Positions 11,835 to 23,443 are shown, counted from the stretch's first letter. The stretch is DNA of 64,000 bases from Folioceros fuciformis (GCA_049999805.1 JBNGIO010006217.1:124543-188542), one strand, 5' to 3'. Notes: generated from the sequence alone by a model not told the origin. Translations and numbers: made by a program.

Positions 11835-12440
11835 ATGGCTGGAGGGCAGGGGAAGGTAGCAGCAAAGGGAGGCCAGCAAAAGGGGAAGGCAGACTCTAAG
11901 CCCGTCAAGAAAAACACTGTACAAAGCAAGGCCCCAGCAGCGGGAGGAAAGAGCGTGGAAAATCCAGGCTCCGGGAGCAAGGGCAAGGCGAAGGAGGATG
12001 CGCCGAAGGCAAAGTTCTATGTCAAGGACGGGAAGAACTACAGCTACAAGGTGCTCAAATCGAGCTTTCTGCAAACAGTCGTCTTCGATTTCGACAGTCT
12101 GATTTTTTTGATCTGACACTTTCTGCCGATGCAGGTGCCGGGATCTGTAGAGGTGGGAAGCGTGCAGGAAGCGGAGGCTCTGATGAAAGTGCAAGAGGAA
12201 ACCATTCACGGTCTAGGGCCGGGTGGTAATGTTCATCTGAATGGGGAAGACTCCGAAGAGGAGACCTCTGAGGAAGAGGAACTTGAAGTTATTAACAACA
12301 CGATGCGAGGAGAAGCAAGTGTTGGTCGGGGAAGAGGTGCTGGCGGTCCGGGCAGAGGGAGGGGGCGTGCATATGACAAGCATCATCAGAAAGATCGTGC
12401 CTCCAGGAAACATTTCACCAGCCTAGGTGGTGGATATTAG
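11835..12440 (+). CDS. Small basic/acidic protein resembling the C-terminal tail of ASCC2/Cue-type proteins
   Basis: Two exons, 11835-12050 and 12135-12440, join at phase 0 to 173 residues. The N-terminal half is Lys/Gly/Ala-rich and disordered. Then come KFYVKDGKNYSYKV (across the intron), SVQEAEALMKVQEETIHGLG, GGN, an acidic stretch SEEETSEEEELEV, an RGRGAGG-type Arg/Gly region, and the ending HHQKDRASRKHF plus SLGGGY. In plant Cue-domain proteins related to ASCC2 (a subunit of the complex that handles stalled ribosomes and alkylation repair), the same order of blocks forms the extreme C-terminus. The CUE domain is absent, and I find no upstream exon for it in the 139-base space before the divergent gene. 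It may be a stand-alone tail gene or an unrelated RGG protein. The resemblance is from memory and moderate. Confidence 0.5.
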
Positions 12441-13572
12441 TCGTATGCCGACGTGAACGCTTTCCGTGGGGTCTGCATCGACGCATGGTTGTCGGAGGTG
12501 GGGCTCTTTGATTGTGCCAACAGATCTGGAATGGCTTTCTTTCAACATTGACAGGCATCTATCTTCATACTTCACCATGACTGGTAGTGTCGGAGTTGTT
12601 AACCATGTTCTTGGAACCTGAGTGGTAGAAACATCTATGCTGAGCAGATGGTTTGCAGGAGTAGAGTTTTTGAAATTGCTTTGGTTTACCGTCGACGTCC
12701 ATGTTTGTCCCGCTCCCTAACTCACAGTTTTGTGGAAGATGCAGATGGACCGTCCCTCGTCAGAATGCTCATCGACAGTCACATTCTTCCACATGTATTT
12801 CTGATCAGAATTTTCTCCAGCGTAGCAACTGGACAACGTCCTCTTCTGAATGGGACACATTTTGGATGGGCCACTGGTATACGCGAAAAACACCAAGGAA
12901 ATATTGTTCGTTGTTGGTTCCTTCTCTCGTTGTGTCTTCCTTTCGGTGATTAAATGTTACGGGCTGCATTCAATGCGCGGCTGTGCAAGATCTAACGGAT
13001 GTTACGTATGTACCTGTGTGACGAGAAGACTGTCCTCCCCCGGCAGCTCAAACCCGCCTACCTGTCCCGGTCGTATGTTTCTGTTCAAATTCGTTCATGC
13101 ACTTCAAAAGCTTGATCTTCCATCTATTAAAAAAATGCTTAATATCATTTGGATATGCAGAGATGCGAATCCTATCCCCGGGTGAACAGGGGCCCTAGAC
13201 TCTGAGACTAGGTCTTCAAAGCTACCTACCATTTATTCCTAAGAAACCTACTATCCTCTAGATCCCCTGCATTTTTAGCTGGAACAGGGAAGGTACGGAA
13301 TCTGAAAAAGGGAAGGTCCCACTAATCGTGAAAGCCGATTATTTATGGTTTGTGTTTTGCCACTATCCTTTCCATAAAAATTATTTATTCTCTATTTTAA
13401 CTAACTTGATAAGTTTTTTATTAAAAAAAGTAGATAAAAATATTTTTTATTTTTTATCTCATAGGTCGAGTAATTTGGCATGATATAAAATTATTTAATG
13501 AACTAAGTAGTTTCGCACTTTGGTAGGAGTTAACCATATCAATCTTCAAAGTAGTAGCTCCTTACTCTTTTG
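12441..13572. other. Intergenic region; sharp drop in GC near 13200
   Basis: The first part is probably the 3' leader of the preceding gene. No protein-like frame is seen. From about 13200 the sequence turns AT-rich and stays so to about 17340, through the first half of the FSIP1-like gene. Upstream exons of that gene could lie here. Confidence 0.5.
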
Positions 13573-16500
13573 ATGCAAAGCACAATGAAACCTATTGTGG
13601 CAATCAAGAAGAAGAAGTAAGTTCTACTTCTTTGTAACATTATTGATTGTTAATATTGAGGATAGAAAAGTTATTTGATGGGTAATTTTGTTGAGTGAAT
13701 CTTACTTTGTTTAACTCATTGGACTAGGCTACAAGAGCTTAATAGTAAACTCTTGGAGAAGGCTAACAATTTTTCCAAGCTTTCAGAAGTGCCCTTGAAT
13801 CTATCTCAAAGATCACAAGTACCCAACAATGTCATATGTGCAAATGAATGCACACCTACATTAGATGGTGATATAATAACACCACTTAATGGAAGTACAG
13901 GGAACAAAGAAGAAGCATTTAAGAAAGATGATGACTTGAGCATCAATACGTTTCATGGAAAATTAGAAGCAATTTCTCCACAAGATAACAAAATCATGTG
14001 TCCTTTGAAAACTACATCTACAACTAGCTCAGCTTATGATGCATCAAAAAGAGTTGATAGTCATGCAAAACAAGAATCGATTGCCAACATGAGTACTCTA
14101 AGTGATGGACAAAAAGTAGTAGAGGGCAAAAAATTAAAAAGTGCAGAAATAGATGAGTGGATCAAGAGCCAGTTTGAATTAGGAGAAGAAGAAGTAGCTG
14201 CCATGAATGCTGACATAGTAAAAGACTCAAGTGGGTTCCTCAATGTCCAATCAAGCAAAGACATTTCTAGTAGCACCAAGCAAGATGGAAAGAAAAGTAA
14301 ACATCATCTAAAGAAAGAACATGCAACTCCACAGAACATGGTAGACACTAGGAAAAAAATTAGGAATTGTTTGGAAGCAAAAGTTGCAAGCAAAAGTACT
14401 ACTCCAAGACGTAGTGGGCACTTAGGATGTCAAAGTTTATCAAACGTATACCATGAGAAACTAAGAACCACATCTCAAGTTGGACAAGAACAAGAAAATG
14501 TTGGCACTCCTAGAGGTACTTCAACAAGTGTTGCCCAAGTGAATGAGGAATCAATTCCTGCATTAAGTGAGGAAGAGGCCAAACACTTGTTCAAAAGTTC
14601 GGTGGCATCAATATGTAGCGATGACCATAGTGATTTGGAATCGGATTCTGTGGAAGCTGAGGAGGGTGTAGATCAAGCAAGTAAGCTTTCAATGCAAGAT
14701 GTACATATGGAACCAATGCAAGAAAGTGGTTCTCGAGGTACAACAGGTTTGGGAAAAGTCCATGACCCACAAGGTGTTCAAAATTTAAACCATGAAACAG
14801 CCAAGATTAGAGAATCCTTAGATGCCCCTATGCTCTTCAAATCAGCTGTTGCATCAATTTGTAGCGACATAAGTGATGATTTGGATGAAGATCCAAATGA
14901 GTTTGTAGAACCATTCGAAGTTCAATTAAATACCAGCAAAGTAAGCATCAATGAAGCCCTAAACACAAAGCTTTTACATGATGATGCTAATGAAAAAGGT
15001 GGCAGTGTATTGAATGTGAATGAAATTTTATCTACATCTTTGGGTGGAGAAATAAAATATTTGGAGAAAATAGATACTTTCGATAAAATTATTCACAGTT
15101 AGTAATAATTTGAACTCATTGGTGCTACTCTTTTTTTAAATTTTAGTGAGTTCCTTTCATGTTTGATATGTTAACATAACTAGTTGGACATCTAAATTGT
15201 CAGGTACTCAGATCCCAAAAGAATCGATAGAAGATATGCATTTTAGATCTATGGAGAAAGGCCGCGAGATTAGGGCTTCCTCGAGTTCAATTATTCTTGA
15301 TGACCATGAAAGCAATGAAGTTATGTCTTGTATTAGCCATGAAGAGAATCAAAACCATCGTTTTCAAAGTTATTCACATTCCTAAAATCTTCAACCTCGT
15401 ATGATAAAAACTATGTACGAAGAGTTATTATTATTATTATTTTTAAATCAGTACAATGATTTATGAATAAGTAGTGAACTACCTTACATGGTAGTTCATA
15501 ACCCAAATTTTAATTCCTTAACTCGATTTGTAAATATTTTGTCTTAACTTCTAGCTTAACTCAGGTGATACAAGAGAAGGAGAATTAGCTATATGCCAAA
15601 CACAAGCTCAAAAGATATGCAATGAGTCTTTAGAGAATGTAGATCATTCAAACGAAAACTGCATTCCGATAAATAACATGGTTTTGGATAATTTTGAGGG
15701 CATGGATGGGCCTATTCACAACTTCAAGCAAACAAATAGTATGTTTCAAGGTACTACACCACATGATCATGCACATGACATCTTGGAAAGTGAATCTCAT
15801 GAACCTGAACTTGATCTAGCTACAGCAAAGAAAATATTTTATGAATCAATGGAATCAATTTCTTCAAGCAATCTACAAGAGAAGAATCTTACAAATGTAG
15901 AAAACCATGAGAGAACTCAAACACTCTTTAGAAAGTCATTGTCTTCACTTTGTTCAAGTTTTGTTGTAGAGGGTCAAGAAACTTTGAGGAATGTACACAC
16001 AGTGTTGGAAGATTTAAGCTATGAAGATGAGTTATGTGCAGCTAGAAATGTTGACGAAGATTGTAATCACTTAGATCATCCTTACTCTAAAGATGCAGAT
16101 TTTGACGAACTAAATGCAAATCCAGATGGCTTATGGGCAGCAAAAGACATCGAAAATCATACAAGCTTTCAACATAGCTCATGTGATGAACTTGATTTCC
16201 ATGATTTGAACTTGGAACAAACCCAATCAGGGAACAATAGCTCACAATATGGAATCCAAAACAATGACTTTCATGCATTGAATTCAGAAGAAATGAAACT
16301 CTGGAAGAGTAGCCCACAACTTGGAAACAAGAATACAAGAGACTCTTTCCGTCAACCAAACATGTCTATGGGGCCGAATCAAGCTAGTTATCCTCCAAAG
16401 ACACCAAGGAGTAAGGACATAATGCACATAGACAATACAACTCTACTCAGTAATCTGGAAGCACCTAGAGAAGAAAATTTTTCATGTGATGAAAGTTATG

Positions 16501-18508
16501 TACAATTAAGAACCCAATTAAGTGTGGAACTAAATTTACCTAGTTTATCAAACAAGTGTGATTCCACACAAGCTTTCGAAAGCTATGAAGATATAGAAAG
16601 TGTTCCTATCTTATTTTCAAAGAGGAGTTCATGTCTGGAGTCAGTAAAAAGTGGTAGAGTTCAAGATGAAGAGGATGATGCTGATGTCGTATGTGATGAA
16701 TTTTGGCATGACATGAAGATGATCATCCATGAACGCTGTAGCATATCAACACCACAACTTAATCCTAAGCTTAGTACAAATGCAGAAGTTGATGAAGAAT
16801 CTACTGCACAAGATCCATGTCCTTCTAAACCACAAAATGCCTTACCTCTTGTAAGAACCCAACAAGAAAAATTTGAACCCCAATATGAGGTGGGTTTTTT
16901 TTTTTCAATAATTATTTCAGTCTAATTTATAATTATTTAAAATAATATTAATTATGTATCTCACTTAAATCTAGGACTACATGACATCAACGCCATCCAT
17001 AAAAATCACACCTAGGTGAACATGTACATTTTTACTAAGATTTATGTTATCCTTTATCGTCTAATAAATTCATTGTCATCCAATAAATTCATCAAATTTT
17101 TACAAGTGTTTATAGTGTCATTTATTTTGTTTATTTGCAGTGCACAAAAACCAGAGAAAAATGGACAAGAAGAAGAAATAGAAGGTCCTTGTCTTGATCT
17201 AGGATTTGGTATTTCAAGGCTTGTGAATAAAGATTTTAATCCTAATATTCTTAATTTTCTAAGGTGTATAAATCTTGGTTCTTATTCTGTTATAATATTA
17301 TTTATATTAGATAATATATTATTAAAATAATTTGTACATGACTATCGCAGAAGGGAGAGGCTATCGAGAAAACGGCAAGTTACTCTGAAACGAACCATAG
17401 ATAATCTGGATCATCCTGTGCCTCCACATAAAAGCAAAAGTGGATACATTTATCGAAATATTAAGTTAGGACCGAATGCCCGATATTTCACACTTTCTGT
17501 AAGTAGACGAACCAGTCTTCAGTTGTCCGGGACAGTGGAATCAGCATACGGGCTACAGAAGTGTGTCATTCTCTTTCGGGGTGGTTGGACTGGTCAGGAA
17601 GAGGAAGAAGCATTGGTGGACGAAATCTTGTCGCAACCAGATTTTGACGATGATACCAATGACGGTAGCAGCAGGGCCTCACAAGCCACGGTAATGTCAT
17701 GCCGCTCATCTTCCTTGTTCACCTTTGGCTCGTTACATGAAGAATGGCAGTGACAGATGTGTGAACGGTAGGCTTTCGAGGTGGAGGGGGAAGAGGCAGA
17801 ACGCCTGGCGGAAATTGATGTAAAGCTGGAGCAGTACCGGCAACAAAGTTTGTGGAAAGACGCAGGTTTTGTGAGGAAGCTCTTCTGAGCAGCCTGCATT
17901 GCTCGGGGGTGATTTTCTGATTGTTCGGATCGATTACTTGTGTGTAAACGTGCACACTGTTGACCTCTACAGAAAAGGAGAAGGGATGGAACAAGCTGGT
18001 GCAGGACGCAGAGAACAGCTCTTCTAACGGCAGCTCAAAGAACCACAACGCAGTTGCGAAGGCATCCTCTTTGGCGTCCATGAGATCTACCGTTGCAGAT
18101 TATTTGACTGAAAGTAGGGAACGGAGGGAGTACCAGGCTAAGGCAGAGGTGAGACGGGATTACCGACTGAGGCAAAGATGGATTTACAGCTTTGGCTCTT
18201 GGACTGCTCTCTCACCTTACCTCCCTGGCATGTGCAGGAAATTGATCGACGGATACGTGATATACATACATCCGCCTTGCCTCTGCCGATACCGGGGGAG
18301 GAGCTCGCTAAGCTTGTAATCAACCTCAATATGCTTGGAAGAATGCATAACTGCATCCAAGTTTGCTTGTGGAACTCGTGTTCACGTTCTACGCTTTTCC
18401 CTACTTGGATTGTGGTAACAGATCTCTGATTCAAGGAGGGAGCAACAGGTGGCGGTCAAGGAGCTTATTGAGAAACCAGAGCACCCGCCAGCCCAACCTA
18501 GCAGGTAG
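13573..18508 (+). CDS. FSIP1-like protein (fibrous sheath-interacting protein 1 family), candidate sperm-flagellum protein
   Basis: Twelve exons: 13573-13616, 13728-15097, 15204-15368, 15565-16889, 16975-17015, 17141-17263, 17351-17498, 17598-17690, 17772-17865, 17973-18148, 18238-18315, 18422-18508. Together they give 1247 residues in one frame. The first ~980 residues are low-complexity, Ser/Asp/Glu/Asn-rich and probably disordered, with a recurring LFKSxVASICSD motif. The C-terminal ~260 residues resemble FSIP1, a protein of animal sperm and other ciliated cells: YIYRNIKLGPNARYFTLS, then EEEEALVDEIL, then ERLAEIDVKLEQY, a charged linker, and EIDRRIRDI followed by GEELAKLISDSRREQQ. Splicing at 17498/17598 gives the best family match; a retained 99-base intron there would stay in frame. 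Exons 1-6 are AT-rich, exons 7-12 are not. The first exon is tentative. Function in swimming sperm is inferred. Confidence 0.72.
14581..15960 (+). repeat. Recurring short protein motif LFKSxVASICSD in the FSIP1-like gene
   Basis: Four related copies are encoded: LFKSSVASICSD (about 14587-14622), LFKSAVASICSD (about 14833-14868), IFYESMESISSS (about 15834-15869) and LFRKSLSSLCSS (about 15924-15959). Each is preceded by Ala/Lys- or Thr-rich helix-like residues and followed by acidic or polar ones. The first two copies are nearly identical at the protein level and lie about 82 codons apart. This looks like a short linear motif repeated in a disordered region. Confidence 0.7.
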
Positions 18509-19312
18509 CCAAGGTTTTGCAGAGAGGTTCGGTACACCTGGAAGAGCAAGGGACAGTCCTTCACGAACAGATGTGTGACATAAGGCACCGAGCAGCCATA
18601 GAGCCACAGGTATTCCGACCTTCGTTGAGTTTGGCAAATGAACCTGCCCATCCTCGATCACTACATTCTGCCTGAGAACCCTTCTTGCCTCTAAAGGTTC
18701 CAGAAGTCATTCTGCCCTTTCATGAAGACATTGGCTCCAACCTCCAGACAGAGACACTTTGTCTCCGCTGGAGAACAAGAAGTCAGAAAGCTTCCTGAAG
18801 CCGTTGAAACTATAACCTCTTGTCCAATAAAAAAACTCAACACCACAGCTCATCAGACTGTCTAAGAGGCCATCCATAGCTACGTCCTAGACTCGGGTCC
18901 CCATACCGCCCTCTGCAGAAAGAGAAACAAAACACTGCTTCACCATGTCCAATTTAATACCGTCTGTTCGTGATGTCAAACCACAAACGTCGATACACTT
19001 TCGAAGTAGAGTCCTTAGTTTGTTTCAGCGAATTCGAATTACTGTATGGTTGTAACACAATAACTTGCTTCCAATTCATTTCCTTCACTTCGCTTTGTAG
19101 CTCCCGATGGATGGATCAGACTGAACAAAAGGCCTTACTCATTCCTTCCCTCCTCTCCTGACTATGATACTTGTAACCTTTGCTTAGAGTCCTCAACCAT
19201 TCAATTGAGTAGTAATTAAGTCTGGTTCAAAAAATCTACAAACACATTACTTTAATTTGAATTACTGGACATTGTATGCAGATCATAAAAATGAAAATGT
19301 CGGGTTAGCTGG

Positions 19313-19622
19313 GCACCCACTATTCGAGAGGCAGGTTACTCTCTCGAAATCTGGATATGGTGAGCACCCACTATTCGAGAGGCAGGTTACTCTCTCGAAA
19401 TCTGGATATGGTGAGGACCCTCTATTCAAGAGGCAGGTTACTCTCTCGAAATCTGGATATGGTGAGGACCCACTANNNNNNNNNNAGAGGCAGGTTACTC
19501 TCTCGAAATCTGGATATGGTGAGGACCCACTATTCGAGAGGCAGGTTACTCTCTCGAAATCTGGATATGGTTAGCACCCACTATTCGAGAAGCAGATTAC
19601 TCTCTCGAAATCTGGATACGGT
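19313..19622. repeat. 51-bp tandem repeat array (6 units, one interrupted by a 10-N gap)
   Basis: Units begin at 19313, 19364, 19415, 19466, 19523 and 19574, with a period of 51 bases. Each contains ATTCGAGAGGCAGGTTACTC and CGAAATCTGGATATGGTGA, with few differences. Ten Ns at 19476-19485 replace about 4 bases of the fourth unit. Decayed half-units continue to about 19680. Because 51 is a multiple of three, a 17-residue repeat frame stays open, but nothing else suggests translation. Confidence 0.9.
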
Positions 19623-20602
19623 GACTACTCCCTCTTGATCTGGAAATGGTGACTACTCCCTAGTAATCTGGATAGGGTGCCTGTATCTTAAGGTTTTTGG
19701 CTCTCACTAAGATGAGACAAATGGCGTGTGGTTGTTAGCCGAGTCTAGAGGACTGTATTAGGCAATTGCTGCGTAACATAATCCTCTTGGAGCAAAACAT
19801 CTTGCAAGACCTTACTTCCATGGCCATTTGCTTGTCTCTTGCTGTGCATTTTTTTTTTCCAATAAGATTGCATTATTTATTTGGGCCTACTTCCTCCGTG
19901 AGTATTTTGCAAGGATCTCAAAGTTGGTTAGCAAGAATTGCGCTCTTACTCAATAGTAGAAAGTTGAAAACATTTGCATAGTTTGCGCGGTTCATGTTGG
20001 CAATAATTCTAGAAGTTTATTGACTCATTTCGGTCCTACGTGTAATCCTCATTCTCAATCGTAGTGTTTTCCATTTTTGGATTATCATAGTTTAAGATAC
20101 CAATTTTGGCATTTTCTCTTAGGAAAAGGGTTGCTAATGTATTGTTATTCTCACAAGAACAAGGCTTACCACGATTTTGCGTAAGGCTATACACCATGAA
20201 CAAGATTGTCTTAGTCACTTATAAATATTGTAGTTTTAAATCAAGAAAAATATTTTAAATAGACTTATAATATAAAAGCAAGCACTTTATGTACTAAAAT
20301 TTAAATCCAAAATTTAGCAATTTTTTATTGATTTTATTTTACTTATATCCAATGATTGAGCCAAGTTCTTATTAAACCATGTATTACAATAATCCATTAT
20401 AGCTAAAACATGACACATTAAGACTTTTGGCTGTGAATTTGTAAAATAAATTATCTTAAAAAATAATATATTTATAAAAATAGCTATTTTCTATAAATAT
20501 AGAAAAAAATATCATGATACAAAATTTTAAACTTCATTAAATTGTTCAGTTCTCCTTCTACTCTTGCTTTGTGTAGTTGTGTAGTTTATAGTCAAAGTTC
20601 TC

Positions 20603-20678
20603 CAATGCACCTTGATGTAAAGTGGGATTGGATCCCTTATCAATGCACCTTGATGTAAACTGGGATTGGATCCCTTAT
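20603..20678. repeat. 38-bp tandem duplication
   Basis: Two adjacent near-identical 38-base copies (starting CAATGCACCTTGATGTAAA, one mismatch seen), in gene-free AT-rich DNA. Confidence 0.85.
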
Positions 20679-21541
20679 TGATCATTCGCTCTCTTTGGAT
20701 TGTTCTACCCTAGGGTAGATGGGATTTTTCATGTCATGGTATTCAAACTTTCACTACAAGATTTGTTTGGTTTAGAGGGCAGAAAACATAGCACACCATA
20801 TACAATCGAAGCATGTAAGGGAGAGAACAACATAAGGCCATATTCCACAAAGCAACTGGTAACTGATACAAGGGCATCACTTCCCCCAAGCAGAAACGCT
20901 CCCCACAACCAACCGACATACCCACAACGAATGTAGGGACCAAGTCTCCCACTCAGGGCCAAGGATGAGGTTTCATGTGGGCTTAGAAACACTGTATCTT
21001 GCTTTTAGCAAAAGCTGAAGACTTTATTCGAGAATAATGACAAATTTCCTCTAATACAAAACTTACAGAAAGTGCGGTCTTCAGATGTACAGGAATCGCC
21101 AGTAAGCAAATAAGACATGACCTTTAACAATCACGGAAGCCGGTGCTTAACAACCACCCTTAACTTGGCCAACGACCTTTTGTTTCAAGGACGGCTCGGA
21201 GAACGTACTCAAAGCTCAGAGAATGAAGTTAATCGAAGTTCAGACGAGACATAACAGAGATTTGGGGAATGCTGTGAAAATCAAAGTACATAGAAGTAAC
21301 GGTCTTGATCCTTCAAAAAAGAACGTTAGCCAAGCCCGCCTTGCACGAGAGCTAGGCCAGCAGTTTCTCGACACATCTCAAAGCAACAACACGCCGAGCA
21401 CTGGGTGCATGGTTTCAGTAACCGGAAGCAGGCCACGGACAAGATCTGTCTTGTAAGGAGTCAGGAACACAGCACGTCAAGGCTGGATGCATAACCCAGC
21501 CGTCATATCGGAAATAGTGTCGCAATCCAACCAACCCAGAG

Positions 21542-23443
21542 TCACCTTTGAAAGGGCAACCACCATCTTGACCGGGAATGAGATCCACTAGCTCCCACGG
21601 CTTGCTCAAGATGAGTCTCCTGGAAGTAGCGAGGAGGCGCCTGGATGTCATGGGAGCCGTGAATGTCCAGGCTGCGACCCACGATATGACTTTTCAGGCA
21701 CAGCATTAACACAATGCCCATCAAACTCAGGACAGGTCCTGCACCAAGGGCGAGCCACGCTCTCGGGCCACCGCCACCAGTCTCCGAAGACGAGTCCGGT
21801 GTGGGTGTTGGGTCTGAGTCTGGAGCCATATCCTGTTCTGGGCCCAGGGCATCTGCATAGTCTGAAGGCTCGCTGTCAGTGCTTTCCCTGCTGCTGCTGC
21901 TGCTGGATTCCAGAGAGTCCACAGCCTCCATGTCTGCCTGCCCTCCGGATTGTTGAGAACCCCCAGTGGTCCCTGCAGCATTTCCAGAAAGACCAGCCGC
22001 GGAATTCACGGTCTGTGAGGACACCTGCCTCCCTTGCTTTTCCTGTTCATAGTCAGGGTCGTCGGTGGGCAGCTCGTAACGACACACTGGGCACGAATTT
22101 CTCGAGGTAAGCCAAGGCAGGATGCAATCGTAATGGTAGAGGTGGAAACAGGGGAGCTGTTTCACAGGCTCACCAAGAGCAACAACCTCCTTGCAGATTG
22201 CACACAATGCAGCTCCTTGATCGATGTGTTCCTGCTTGATCTTAACCGTGGGCAGAGCTTCCACTGCTGATTTCGAAGCAGGAGGGGCACCCCTCCTGGA
22301 ATTATCATTCTCAGCCATCTGCTGCAGCAGCTGCTCGAATCCCCTGGCATCCACGTAGTCTCCCGGATTGCCCACGTAGTCTCCCGTATTGCCCACATAG
22401 AAGGGATTCGCATATCGTGGGAGTTGCACACGGACCTCTATGTTCTCACCCATCAGATTTCGCAACAAATCTTGCAGATACTGGTGGAGGGTATTCTCAA
22501 TTCTCCTCGTCCTCATCTGCAAACTGTGAAGATCACGCGCCCTCGCACTCCCCCTTCCCCTCCCTCCCTGCACCGCCTGGGCCTGGGCTACTGCTTCCGG
22601 ACGAGACCTGCTGCCACCACCATCTTCAGGCTGCAGAGGTTCTGCCCCCGCATCATCCCCATCCTCATCCAGCTCCTCCCACTCCTCCTCATCCAACGAA
22701 TCCCACCCGTCGAGGTCCAGCCGCATCCCCTCCGCCTCCACTTCACTATCACTCCCTTCAGCAGCCATCCCCATAGCTGCAGCAAGCTCCTCCCCTTCCT
22801 CGTGCTCCCGATCCATTCCCCCCGCCTCATACCCAGCATGCGCAGGGAGACTCAACGCCGAAGGCTGTCCCTCATCCTCCACCGTCACATCCGGTGGTGC
22901 CTCATAGCCCAGCCCCATGGACAAGGCCATCCTCCTAAACGCCGCTCCCTCTCTGCCACCCACTGGGACTTCCTGGTCCTGCACCACCAAGCCATCAGCA
23001 TTTCCCTGCCCTTGCCCGGACGAGTCCACTACGACTGGAGATGGTGGTAACGTGGACGTGTGCGCTGTCTGCCCTAACAGCCTCAAGACCTGCATCAGCT
23101 GCTCCGGGTAAGCATGCTCAAGAGCCTCGGCCAAAGCAGCACGTCTTACACGATTCGTGCCCTGCGCTTGACCCTGAGCCCCCCCAGCCGCTCCCTGGTG
23201 CCGTCTCCGTCTCTGTGCTCGCCGCACATCAGGCACCGCTTGGGCCGTGGCCATCATCTCCACAAACCCACTTCCACACTCCACACAGCACATACCTTGC
23301 TCATCTGCCGCAGCCTCAACTGCCACCTCCTTGTTACACTGGTAGCACCAATGCAGCTGCGGGCCTCCCCCTCCTCCTCCTCCTGCCCCAGCCGTGGAAT
23401 GCCCTTCCCCGCCTCCCCGCTCCTCCCCGGCCTCCGCCTCCAT
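21542..23443 (-). CDS. RING-H2 E3 ubiquitin ligase with N-terminal zinc ribbon and C-terminal membrane segment
   Basis: An intronless coding sequence of 633 residues if it starts at the Met at 23443 (MEAEAGEERGGGEG). Near the N-terminus WCYQCNKEV and CCVECGSGF form the zinc-ribbon pair typical of RING1/RDUF-type plant ligases. An acidic, Gly/Gln-rich disordered region follows. The RING-H2 finger spans about residues 414-457: CAICKE, CFHLYHYDCI, CPVC, a complete C3H2C3 set. A hydrophobic stretch (about 565-588, LSLMGIVLMLCL) near the C-terminus predicts a tail-anchored or single-pass protein, with about 40 residues after it. Upstream, the frame stays open into a 400-N gap (23481-23880), so an earlier start or an upstream exon cannot be excluded. 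Substrates are unknown. Confidence 0.88.
   Translation of the reverse strand: MEAEAGEERGGGEGHSTAGAGGGGGGGPQLHWCYQCNKEVAVEAAADEQGMCCVECGSGFVEMMATAQAVPDVRRAQRRRRHQGAAGGAQGQAQGTNRVRRAALAEALEHAYPEQLMQVLRLLGQTAHTSTLPPSPVVVDSSGQGQGNADGLVVQDQEVPVGGREGAAFRRMALSMGLGYEAPPDVTVEDEGQPSALSLPAHAGYEAGGMDREHEEGEELAAAMGMAAEGSDSEVEAEGMRLDLDGWDSLDEEEWEELDEDGDDAGAEPLQPEDGGGSRSRPEAVAQAQAVQGGRGRGSARARDLHSLQMRTRRIENTLHQYLQDLLRNLMGENIEVRVQLPRYANPFYVGNTGDYVGNPGDYVDARGFEQLLQQMAENDNSRRGAPPASKSAVEALPTVKIKQEHIDQGAALCAICKEVVALGEPVKQLPCFHLYHYDCILPWLTSRNSCPVCRYELPTDDPDYEQEKQGRQVSSQTVNSAAGLSGNAAGTTGGSQQSGGQADMEAVDSLESSSSSSRESTDSEPSDYADALGPEQDMAPDSDPTPTPDSSSETGGGGPRAWLALGAGPVLSLMGIVLMLCLKSHIVGRSLDIHGSHDIQAPPRYFQETHLEQAVGASGSHSRSRWWLPFQR

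Larger units (their letters stand above)
18509..21541. other. AT-rich intergenic region with tandem repeats
   Basis: No supported gene between the FSIP1-like gene and the convergent RING-H2 gene. It holds the 51-base tandem array at 19313-19622, a 38-base duplication at 20603-20678, and long AT-rich stretches (about 19980-20560). Open frames are short or come from the repeat period. Confidence 0.6.

Noticed and set aside
13200-17340. AT-rich block considered as organelle DNA insertion or transposon
   Set aside because: Exons there join in frame with the downstream FSIP1-like exons through consensus splice sites, and no organelle or transposon protein is seen.
19257-19574. Repeat-protein frame over the 51-bp array
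   Set aside because: The open frame follows from a period divisible by three; no start context, extends through Ns, and stops where the repeat decays.
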